Positions 14,651-22,272 of a stretch of DNA of 32,106 nucleotides are shown here, piece after piece. The notes below the pieces were generated by a model that worked only from the letters and a program-made list of their open reading frames with translations, ran no database searches and was not told where the DNA came from. The position numbers and the translations under genes were made by a program. The number at the start of each line of letters is the position of its first letter. Position 1 is the first letter of the stretch. Source of the stretch: Pseudomonadota bacterium. GTDB taxonomy: Bacteria; Pseudomonadota; Gammaproteobacteria; Pseudomonadales; Moraxellaceae. The stretch spans positions 1 through 32,106 of the forward strand of contig JAJXWR010000025.1 of NCBI GenBank assembly GCA_021781515.1, given 5' to 3'.

Positions 14651-17101
14651 ATGAGCACTATGTCAACCTTTCGTTTTGCGCAGGCGGTACTGGCTTTCGT
14701 TGTACTGATGTTCAGTGGGGCAATTTTGCTGGCCGCTGGTATCTATCTTTACTTGGCCCCACAGTTGCCCGATGTCGACAGCCTGAAACACATCACGTTT
14801 AAAACACCTCTGCAAGTATATAGCAAAGATGGCCATCTGATTGCCGAATATGGAGATGAACATACGACGCCCCTGCGTTATGATCAGATTCCGCCCCTGT
14901 TTGTCAAGGCAGTCACTGCGGCAGAAGACGATCGTTTTTTCAGCCATGAAGGGATAGACCCGCGCGGACTGGCACGAGCCACCTATGAACTGATCACGAC
15001 GGGCAGTATCCGTACCGGCGGTTCCACCATCACCATGCAGGTGGCAAAAAATTACTTTCTAAGTCGTGAACGTACTTTTTCCCGTAAATTTACCGAAATC
15101 CTCCTGGCCCATGAAATCGAGCGCTCGTTGAGCAAACAGGAAATTCTGACGCTGTACGTCAATAAAATATTTCTCGGCCACCGGGCCTACGGCATTGCCG
15201 CCGCTGCCCAGGTGTATTTTGGCAAAGAGATCAACCAACTCAGCCTGCCACAACTGGCCATGATCGCCGGACTTCCCAAAGCGCCTTCCCGCTATAACCC
15301 GGTAGATAATGCCCCGCGTGCCCTGGCTCGACGCAACTGGATACTCGGCAGAATGCGCCTGCTTGGGGCTATTTCCGACACCCAGTATCAACTGGCGCTG
15401 GCGGCACCGCTCGACATCAATTATCGCGGCACTGTTTCGGAAGTCAATGGCCTGTACCTGGCCGAGATGGTTCGGGATACACTGGTACAACGTTTCGGTA
15501 AAGAGATCTATACCTCCGGCTGGAAGGTTTATACGACCGTACCTGCCCTGCGACAGAACGCTGCCCATGAAGCGGTTCGTCAGGGGCTGATTGATTACGA
15601 CCACCGGCACGGTTACCGCGGTGCTGAGGGACAGTCTTTCACTACACCACTGGAAGACTATGCCAGCGTCAACGGACTGATGCCCGGCGAAGTGGAGCGG
15701 GTGGGCTATCAGGACGTACAGGTTCTGTTGCGTGATGGCGAACACATCATTATCCCCTGGTCAGGCCTGTCTTGGGCCAGCAAGGCCCTGCCGGAAGGAC
15801 GGCATACCCACCCGCCCAAAACCGCCCGGGAGATCCTCAAGGAACATGACATCATCCGTTGTTTTGCGACCGCACGGGGCTGGCAACTGGCTGAATTACC
15901 CCAGGTGGAAGGTCTGCTGGTCGCTCTGGATCCCCATGACGGTGCTGTACAGGCACTGGTCGGTGGTTTTGATTTTTATTCCAGCAAATTCAATCGGGTC
16001 ATTCAGGGGGGACGGCAGGTGGGTTCTTCCCTCAAACCTTTTATCTATGCCAGTGCCTTGAATAAAGGGTTCACCCCTTCCAGTCTGATTGATGATGCCC
16101 CCTTGAGTTTTACCTTCGGGGAAACGACCTGGACCCCACAAAATGATGATGGCGAATTCATGGGGCCAATTACCTTGCGTAAAGCCCTCTATCTCTCGCG
16201 CAATCTGGTGTCTATCCGACTGCTGCAGAGCGTAGGACTGGATTATGCGATCAATTACCTCGGGCGTTTTGGGTTGCCGGCTCCGCAGATGCCGCGCAAT
16301 CTGACACTGGCACTGGGTACCGCTGACCTGTTTCCGATACAGATGGCCTCAGCCTATGCCACGTTCGCCAATGGGGGATACCGCATCAATCCCTATTTTA
16401 TTGACCATATCACCGATGCTGCCGGCAAGGTGCTGTTTCGTGCCAGCCCCTTAACGGCCTGCGTGGACTGTAATGACCCGACACAGGCCGCAGGGCATGC
16501 CCCGCGGGTTATCCCGGACACGGTGGCCTACATGATGAACAGCATTTTACGCGACGTAATCCTGCACGGTACCGGCCGCGGTGCCCTGGCGATCAACCGC
16601 TCGGATGTGGCGGGCAAAACCGGAACCACCAATGAAGCCCGGGATGCCTGGTTTGATGGCTACAGTCCTGATCTGGTCGCCATCACCTGGGTAGGCTTCG
16701 ACACTCCCGACACCTTAGGCCCTGGTGAATTTGGCGGTGTGGCCGCTGTTCCTATCTGGAACTATTTCATGCAGCAGGCACTTGCGCAAAAGCCGCAAAC
16801 CGGATGGACCGCACCTGCGGATATCAGTGCCGTCTGGGTCAGTCGTGCCACAGGCAAAGTCTCTGATGCTTCTGATCCCGATGCCGTGCAGGAGGTTATC
16901 CCCAGCAGTCAGGTGGCCATTCTGACCAGTAATGCACCTCCCGTGCTCAGTTCAGTCTCGCCCCCTGAAGCGCCCGCAGGAACAATCAGCACTGCTGCCC
17001 CGGCCAGTACCCCAACAGCCGCGCCTGCTCCGGTAATTCCGCCCGTGCCCGTGCCGGCTGCTGGCAACAACCAGCCGCCGCCCCCGGCACCGGTGCATTA
17101 A
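14651..17101 (+). CDS. ponA: Penicillin-binding protein 1A (bifunctional transglycosylase/transpeptidase)
   Basis: This class A PBP polymerises and cross-links peptidoglycan at the inner membrane. In the 816-residue numbering a membrane anchor spans about residues 11-34. The GT51 domain has the catalytic glutamate in AAEDDRFFSHEG (E92) and GGSTITMQVAKN. An OB-like insert of PBP1A type follows. The transpeptidase has SSLKPF (S459, K462), SRN (516-518) and KTGTTNEARDAWF (K656). The C-terminus is a Pro/Ala-rich tail of about 60 residues. The frame could begin at a TTG three codons earlier, but ATG is preferred; the ribosome-binding site is weak. ponA divergent from pilM is the arrangement seen in Pseudomonas. 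It ends three bases before the convergent acyltransferase stop. Confidence 0.95.
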   Translation: MSTMSTFRFAQAVLAFVVLMFSGAILLAAGIYLYLAPQLPDVDSLKHITFKTPLQVYSKDGHLIAEYGDEHTTPLRYDQIPPLFVKAVTAAEDDRFFSHEGIDPRGLARATYELITTGSIRTGGSTITMQVAKNYFLSRERTFSRKFTEILLAHEIERSLSKQEILTLYVNKIFLGHRAYGIAAAAQVYFGKEINQLSLPQLAMIAGLPKAPSRYNPVDNAPRALARRNWILGRMRLLGAISDTQYQLALAAPLDINYRGTVSEVNGLYLAEMVRDTLVQRFGKEIYTSGWKVYTTVPALRQNAAHEAVRQGLIDYDHRHGYRGAEGQSFTTPLEDYASVNGLMPGEVERVGYQDVQVLLRDGEHIIIPWSGLSWASKALPEGRHTHPPKTAREILKEHDIIRCFATARGWQLAELPQVEGLLVALDPHDGAVQALVGGFDFYSSKFNRVIQGGRQVGSSLKPFIYASALNKGFTPSSLIDDAPLSFTFGETTWTPQNDDGEFMGPITLRKALYLSRNLVSIRLLQSVGLDYAINYLGRFGLPAPQMPRNLTLALGTADLFPIQMASAYATFANGGYRINPYFIDHITDAAGKVLFRASPLTACVDCNDPTQAAGHAPRVIPDTVAYMMNSILRDVILHGTGRGALAINRSDVAGKTGTTNEARDAWFDGYSPDLVAITWVGFDTPDTLGPGEFGGVAAVPIWNYFMQQALAQKPQTGWTAPADISAVWVSRATGKVSDASDPDAVQEVIPSSQVAILTSNAPPVLSSVSPPEAPAGTISTAAPASTPTAAPAPVIPPVPVPAAGNNQPPPPAPVH

Positions 17102-17104
17102 GGA

Positions 17105-18058
17105 TTAGGTGCGTTGATAGTAACTGGCTTCCCCCGGCGGTCGGGTCTTGAAGCGTTTATGCAGCCAGAAGTATTGTTCGGGTTGGCGTACTATCTGCTG
17201 CTCGATCCAGGCATTCATGCGGCGGGCATCGGCCACATTATCACCGCCTGGATAGTCTTTGATGGGGGCTTCCAGCACCAGGGTATAGCCTTTGCGTTCC
17301 CGCCGGGGGTAACACGGAATAATCTGCGCTCCACTGGCCTGGGCCATACGACTCAGTCCAGTGATCGTTGCCGCCTGGACACCAAAAAAAGACACAAATA
17401 CCGAGTCTTTCGGCCCGAAATCCTGATCAGGGAGATAGTACAGGCGATACCCCTGCCTGAGCGCCCGCAATACCGGACGAATGCCCTCTTGACGTGACAT
17501 GATTTTACCCGTGGCAAAACGCAAACGCCGACCTTCGACCCAGGCATCCAGGTCATTGCTTTTTTGCCGGGAATAGATACTCACAACCGGCGTCTCCATG
17601 GAAATTCTCAGTCCGGCGAAATCCAGTCCGGAAAAATGCGGCATACACAAAATGACCGGTTGACCCGCTGCTGCCTGCAGATGTTCCATTCCTTCTACCT
17701 GCATCAGCCGGCGCAAGCGTTTCGCCGTAGAAAACCAGAGGTAGGCATATTCGAGAAACATGGTCGCCAGTTCCACACAGTGCTTACGCAAAATCTGGCG
17801 GCGCCAGGTCGCCGGACGTTGCGGAAAACACAATGCCAGATTACACAAACCGATTTTCTTGCGCGACGTTGGCAAAATAAACAGAAAATTACCCAGTGCA
17901 ACCGCCACGGTGCGTAACAACCACTCGGGCCACCAGTGCACCCACCAGAGCATACAGACAATCAGCCAGGTCAGCGGCTGTTTAGGAATCGGTTGACGCG
18001 GCGTCCCCGCCGGCAGGCTAGGCTTGGTTTTTTCTTGCAGTGAGTCGGGCATGAACAT
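17105..18058 (-). CDS. lpxL: Lipid A biosynthesis acyltransferase (LpxL/HtrB family)
   Basis: Members of this inner-membrane family add secondary acyl chains to Kdo-lipid A. The 317-residue protein has an N-terminal hydrophobic anchor (about residues 30-60), the catalytic HX4D motif in PHFSGLDFAG (H141, D146), then YLPDQDFG, SFFGVQAATITGLSRMA and WLHKRFKTRP near the C-terminus. The start is uncertain: ATGs at 18058 and 18052 both lie inside the 3' end of the preceding glycosyltransferase, and the longer frame begins even further upstream. The overlap implies coupled translation. Its position at the end of the waaF-waaC-glycosyltransferase set fits late lipid A acylation. Chain-length preference, LpxL versus LpxM, cannot be decided. 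Confidence 0.85.
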   Translation of the reverse strand: MFMPDSLQEKTKPSLPAGTPRQPIPKQPLTWLIVCMLWWVHWWPEWLLRTVAVALGNFLFILPTSRKKIGLCNLALCFPQRPATWRRQILRKHCVELATMFLEYAYLWFSTAKRLRRLMQVEGMEHLQAAAGQPVILCMPHFSGLDFAGLRISMETPVVSIYSRQKSNDLDAWVEGRRLRFATGKIMSRQEGIRPVLRALRQGYRLYYLPDQDFGPKDSVFVSFFGVQAATITGLSRMAQASGAQIIPCYPRRERKGYTLVLEAPIKDYPGGDNVADARRMNAWIEQQIVRQPEQYFWLHKRFKTRPPGEASYYQRT

Positions 18059-18794
18059 GTTGCTCGCAGAGTTTGGCATACTTGTAAAAACTGTTATGGC
18101 AACCAATAAGAATGTGTATCAATCCCGGGATCCCGTCGAGAAACCCGGCACGCAACACATAAAACTTAAAAAAACGAAACAGCGGGCTCAACAGCATCGA
18201 CGGCCAGAAACAGCGTTTGCCTGCCCGGTAAGCGGCTTCGGCCTGCAAGGATGTATAGCGGTTCTGCTTACGCAGATAATATTCCAGTGTCTCCCCTGAC
18301 TCGTGCAGCAGATCACCCGTCAATCGGTCAACACGCCCCTGGACGATCACTTTTTCATGCACAGTATCCTGACTCCAGCCGCCCTGACGTCGGTCAAACA
18401 GCCGCAGATTAAGATCAGGATACCCTTCGCCATGCCGCAGATACCGCCCCAGAAAGCGGTTACACCGGGGAAAGCGGTAGCCACTGGCCTCAGGATTGTG
18501 CAACACCGCCTGAATAGCGTGCGCCAGTTCCGGGCTCACCCACTCATCCGCATCAATACACAACACCCAATCACAACTGGCTTGTTCAACGGCAAACTGC
18601 TTCTGTCGACCAAACCCCATCCAGGGATGCTCAATCACCCTGGCACCGAGGCTGCGCGCCAACGCTGGCGTATCATCGCTACTGCCAGAATCGACCACCA
18701 GGATTTCATCACAGAACTCCAGTGCTCCGACACAGTGCGCCAACCGCTCTGCTTCATTCAGCGTAATGATCACCGCCGATACCGTCTGTCTCAC
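18018..18794 (-). CDS. Family 2 glycosyltransferase, probably LPS core (WaaE/KdtX-like)
   Basis: The 258-residue protein is a GT-A fold enzyme. It begins VSAVIITLNEAERL, has LVVDSGSSDDT for nucleotide-sugar binding and the metal-binding DADEW (residues 81-85), then HEKVIVQG and a C-terminal amphipathic, aromatic-rich region that may touch the membrane. It resembles the WaaE/KdtX group, which adds a hexose, often beta-1,4-glucose, to heptose I of the LPS inner core. That donor and acceptor are inferred from family and from the neighbouring heptosyltransferases. The GTG start overlaps the waaC stop by four bases (GTGA). Confidence 0.8.
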   Translation of the reverse strand: MRQTVSAVIITLNEAERLAHCVGALEFCDEILVVDSGSSDDTPALARSLGARVIEHPWMGFGRQKQFAVEQASCDWVLCIDADEWVSPELAHAIQAVLHNPEASGYRFPRCNRFLGRYLRHGEGYPDLNLRLFDRRQGGWSQDTVHEKVIVQGRVDRLTGDLLHESGETLEYYLRKQNRYTSLQAEAAYRAGKRCFWPSMLLSPLFRFFKFYVLRAGFLDGIPGLIHILIGCHNSFYKYAKLCEQHVHARLTARKNQA

Positions 18795-19831
18795 GCCGGT
18801 CTCCCTGTGTGCCGTTGCCGGTCCACCCAGGCAACGACGGCTTCAATACGCAACCGGGCCATGCACGGAGGCCACGGCGTAGACGCCTCCGGCAGCGGTT
18901 GACGCCGACAGTGTCTGGAAAGACAAGGGCTACACTCCAGATCAGGCAGTAAAGTGTATGCCCCAACGATCCCGGTACGCTCGGTATCCGTAGGCCCATA
19001 CAAGCCCAGCACCGGCACACCCAGCGCCGCCGCCAGATGCCCGAGACCGCTGTCTACACTGACCACCGCCAATGCCTGCGCCAGCTCCTGTGCCAATAGG
19101 CCTGGGGAGAGGGGGCGTTGCAGACGCGGGTAATGCAGTCCCTGGGCCAGACGTTCAGCACGCCGCTGCTCTTCGGCATTCCCATAGAGTAATACCGAAT
19201 GGACACCACGCTCCTCCATGGCTTCCAACAACTGCCGCCAATAGCTCTCCGGCCAGGTCTTGGTACGCCAGGTGGTTCCGTGCAACATCCATATCTCTGG
19301 ACCGATATCCGGAGGCCCGGCACCCGGAGCAGCCACTGCGCTGATCCCCGACTGCGCCAGGCCTGACAGCGGATAGCCCAGCGCCTTGGCCACCAGCTGT
19401 CGGGTACGTTCTACCGCATGCAATTGCTGACTGACCCGGATGCGGTGATCATAAAACAAAGAGGCCAACGGTTCTCTGACACTCTGACGGTCATAGCCAT
19501 AACTGGGAGCAGCGATATAACGCAACAACCAGGCGCTTTTAAGCAATCCCTGGGCGTCAATCACCGCCTCATAAGTCTCGGTGCGCAAGGTTTGCCGAAA
19601 TGCCCGCCATTGACGGCGTACCTCCCGGTTAAAGGGCTGTCGCCGCCAGCGGCGCAAGGCCACCGGAATGATTTTGCGGATACCAGGATGCAATTGCGCC
19701 AGCCCGACATAGTCCTCTTCAATCAACCAGTGAATTTCCAGGTCCGCCACCGCCTGCAGCGCATCGGTAATGGCCGCATAGGTATGCACGACATCACCTA
19801 AAGAGGAGGTCTTGACCAACAGTATTTTCAC
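18791..19831 (-). CDS. waaC: LPS heptosyltransferase I
   Basis: WaaC transfers the first heptose to Kdo in the LPS inner core. The 346-residue protein is a GT9 enzyme with the typical WaaC start MKILLVKTSSLGDVVHT, VIDAQGLLKSA near residue 90, LHGTTWRTKTWPESYW and VSVDSGLGHLAAALGVPVLGLYGPTD, which binds the ADP-heptose donor. The C-terminal part contains a cysteine cluster (CSPCLSRHC), common in this family. It overlaps waaF upstream and the glycosyltransferase downstream by four bases each, so the whole LPS set should be translated as a coupled unit. Confidence 0.92.
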   Translation of the reverse strand: MKILLVKTSSLGDVVHTYAAITDALQAVADLEIHWLIEEDYVGLAQLHPGIRKIIPVALRRWRRQPFNREVRRQWRAFRQTLRTETYEAVIDAQGLLKSAWLLRYIAAPSYGYDRQSVREPLASLFYDHRIRVSQQLHAVERTRQLVAKALGYPLSGLAQSGISAVAAPGAGPPDIGPEIWMLHGTTWRTKTWPESYWRQLLEAMEERGVHSVLLYGNAEEQRRAERLAQGLHYPRLQRPLSPGLLAQELAQALAVVSVDSGLGHLAAALGVPVLGLYGPTDTERTGIVGAYTLLPDLECSPCLSRHCRRQPLPEASTPWPPCMARLRIEAVVAWVDRQRHTGRPA

Positions 19832-20853
19832 AAATCCCCCTCCTGGTGCATCCGTTGCAGCAGATCCGTCGGTAATAGATCTCGCATACAGGCATGGTGC
19901 TTCAGCGGACAGGTGCGTGCAAAACAGGGACTACAGGCCAAGGGTTTACTGAAAATTCGTGCAGCTTTGGCCAACGGCGGCGTAAATACCGGCGATGTCG
20001 AACCATACAGCGCCCAGAGTCGACGCTCCGGTGCCACCGCCGCCGCCACATGCATCAATCCCGAATCATTACTCACCACCAGATCAGGACATTGCAATAA
20101 ATCCATCACCTGTTCCAGTGTGGTCAGGCCACATAAATTATGACAGAATTCCCGGGCCGCTTGGCTTAGTGCTGTTTCTATGGTAGCGGCGACTTGACGG
20201 TCATTTGCCGATCCCAGAATCCACACCACCCACCCGCGCTCGATCAACGCTTGCGACAGTGCAGCGAAATAGGCCGGCGGCCATTGTTTAGAGGGACCAA
20301 ATTCAGCCCCGGGGCAGAGTGCCACCACCGGGCGTGTCCGTTGCAATGCATGCACAGCCAGGGCCCGTTCAACCTGATCCGCCCTGATACGCAGCTGCGG
20401 CGGCGGACAGACCGGCAGTGGGTCACCGATCGCAACGGCAAGGGCCATGAACCGGTCCACCATGCGCGGATAGACCAAAGGATCCAGCACACGCAGGTCA
20501 TTAAGCAACCCATAACGCCATTCCCCTCGCCACCCCGTGCGCCAGGGAATCTGCGCCACCCAGGGAATCAGCGCCGACTTCCAGGAATTAGGCAAGACGA
20601 TCGCCTGGTCATAGGACTGTGAACGTAGTGCAACCCCGAGACGCCAACGTTCTGCCAGACCGAAACGGCCATGCCCCACGGGCATCTCCCATATCTGGCT
20701 GACTTCTGGCATCCGCTGCAGCACCGGCCGACTCCAGGCAGGTGCCAGCACATCGACGACCGCCCCGTCCTGTTGTACCAGTTGCGCCAGCAACGGCTGC
20801 GACAACACCATATCCCCGACCCAGGCGGGGCCAATCACTAAAATCCGTGGCAC
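19828..20853 (-). CDS. waaF: LPS heptosyltransferase II
   Basis: WaaF adds the second heptose of the LPS inner core. The 341-residue GT9 protein has ILVIGPAWVGDMVLSQPLL at the N-terminus, CPGAEFGPSKQWP in the middle, and VVSNDSGLMHVAAA and LYGSTSP for donor binding, with a C-terminal CSPCFARTCPLKHHAC cluster. It starts with GTG, five bases after the ilvE stop, and its own stop overlaps waaC by four bases. The order ilvE-waaF-waaC matches Pseudomonas. Confidence 0.93.
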   Translation of the reverse strand: MPRILVIGPAWVGDMVLSQPLLAQLVQQDGAVVDVLAPAWSRPVLQRMPEVSQIWEMPVGHGRFGLAERWRLGVALRSQSYDQAIVLPNSWKSALIPWVAQIPWRTGWRGEWRYGLLNDLRVLDPLVYPRMVDRFMALAVAIGDPLPVCPPPQLRIRADQVERALAVHALQRTRPVVALCPGAEFGPSKQWPPAYFAALSQALIERGWVVWILGSANDRQVAATIETALSQAAREFCHNLCGLTTLEQVMDLLQCPDLVVSNDSGLMHVAAAVAPERRLWALYGSTSPVFTPPLAKAARIFSKPLACSPCFARTCPLKHHACMRDLLPTDLLQRMHQEGDL

Positions 20854-20857
20854 CCGC

Positions 20858-21781
20858 TCAACGCACCGGGGTCAACCAGTGCAAATACGGACTCTGACGG
20901 CCATGCACTGTTTCAAAATACAGAGTTTGCAAACGTTCCGTCACCGGCCCCCGCCGTCCTGCGCCCACTTGCCGCATATCCAGCTCGCGTATAGGCGTCA
21001 CTTCAGCAGCCGTTCCGGTAAAAAAGGCCTCATCCGCAATATAGACCTCGTCACGGGTAATGCGCTTTTCCACCACTTTTATTCCCAAATCCGCCGCCAT
21101 GGCAATGACCGTTTTACGGGTAATACCATTGAGACAGGCCGTGAGTTCCGGGGTATAAATCACACCGTCCTTAACTAAAAAAAAGTTTTCCCCTGAACCC
21201 TCTGCCACATAGCCTTCCGGATCCAGTAACAATGCCTCTTCAGCACCCGCCCCCAACGCCTCCTGCAAAGCCAGCATGGAATTGATATAGTGGCCATTGG
21301 CCTTAGCCCGCGTCATGGAAATGTTGACATGATGCCGGGTATAACTGGAGGTACGCACTTTAATCCCTTGCTCCAGTGCCGCTGCCCCCATATAAGCCCC
21401 CCACTCCCAGGCCGCCACAATGACATGTACTTTCAGATTACCGGCGCGCAGCCCCATCCCTTCACTGCCGTAAAACACCATCGGACGAATATATGCCGCC
21501 GGCAACCCGTTTTCCCGTACCACTGTGCGCTGCGCCTCATTGATCACTTCCCGGGTAAACGGCATGGGCATGGACATAATGTGCGCCGAATCAAATAGCC
21601 GTGCCGTATGTTCCGCCAACCGGAAAATCGCCGTCCCCTGATCCGTCTGATAGGCCCGCACCCCTTCAAACACCCCCATCCCGTAATGCAGTGTGTGCGT
21701 CAACACATGGGTCGTGGCGTCCCGCCAGGCCACCAGTTCACCGTCATACCAGATCACTCCGTCCCGATCGGACATCGACAT
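20858..21781 (-). CDS. ilvE: Branched-chain amino acid aminotransferase
   Basis: IlvE carries out the last step of Leu, Ile and Val synthesis, exchanging the amino group with glutamate through PLP. The 307-residue class IV aminotransferase begins MSMSDRDGVIWYDGEL. It has HTLHYGMGVFEGVRAY, RPMVFYGSEGMGLR, the PLP lysine in MTRAKANGHYINSML, EGYVAEGSGENFF, and FFTGTAAEVTPIRE near the end. The frame extends seven codons upstream, but this ATG has GGGAG eight bases before it and matches the family N-terminus. The LPS genes follow directly, so ilvE probably shares their transcript. Confidence 0.95.
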   Translation of the reverse strand: MSMSDRDGVIWYDGELVAWRDATTHVLTHTLHYGMGVFEGVRAYQTDQGTAIFRLAEHTARLFDSAHIMSMPMPFTREVINEAQRTVVRENGLPAAYIRPMVFYGSEGMGLRAGNLKVHVIVAAWEWGAYMGAAALEQGIKVRTSSYTRHHVNISMTRAKANGHYINSMLALQEALGAGAEEALLLDPEGYVAEGSGENFFLVKDGVIYTPELTACLNGITRKTVIAMAADLGIKVVEKRITRDEVYIADEAFFTGTAAEVTPIRELDMRQVGAGRRGPVTERLQTLYFETVHGRQSPYLHWLTPVR

Positions 21782-22272
21782 GAAAATATCTCCCATTGAC
21801 AAAGACCGTTAATTTTCGGTAGTAACAGTACTGTAGAAAATTCTAACAGAAACACACGAACAATAACAAAAAAAAGCCGGTTCAGCGCTACTTCCCCCAA
21901 GGCGATTGCGCTATTTTCCACGTAGCCGTTTAAGAAAAAGATCGTAGCCGATTGTTTTTCTTGAAACCTTAGTCGCATCGCAGAACACAAGTCCAAGTTA
22001 TAAAGAAATGAAACACGTTCAAACGTCTCCAGTGCGAATTGGCATACCTGCCACGGCCTCTGTTGCCGCTACCAAACCAGTGCCTGAACACCGCACTATC
22101 CTCCCGCCGGCGTTAAAACGTTGTTGCAGGGGTACACACCCATTAAACTACCTCACTGATTTTCAAGGGCATCGCTGTAGTCGATGCCAAATCAGCCGAA
22201 CTGGTGCAGGAGCTAAAAGGGAGCTATCAAATAGAATCAAATCAACAATGAATAGACGCAATTGCTGCACCC
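21782..22272. other. Gap between glnE and ilvE without a supported gene
   Basis: About 490 bases lie between the two minus-strand genes. The open frames here have no family-like features. Visible elements are an ilvE promoter candidate and two 8-bp direct repeats CGTAGCCG (21921-21928 and 21943-21950) 22 bases apart. There is also a distant inverted repeat of GGTGCAG (22203-22209) with CTGCACC (22265-22271) just after the glnE stop. The gap is long for this dense region and may hold regulatory sites or remnants. Confidence 0.4.
21840..21869 (-). promoter_or_regulatory. Candidate promoter for the ilvE-waa operon
   Basis: On the minus strand TTGTTA (21869-21864) and TAGAAT (21845-21840) are 18 bases apart, and TG one base before the -10 makes it extended. 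Transcription would start about 50 bases before the ilvE ATG. A run of eight T just upstream makes the region AT-rich, unlike its surroundings. Confidence 0.5.

Noticed and set aside
15059-15745. 228-codon minus-strand frame opposite ponA
   Set aside because: It is antisense to the conserved PBP1A domains and has no recognisable motifs.
21866-21895. Run of T on the minus strand between glnE and ilvE as a terminator
   Set aside because: No convincing GC-rich stem precedes the T-run; only three or four base pairs can be formed.
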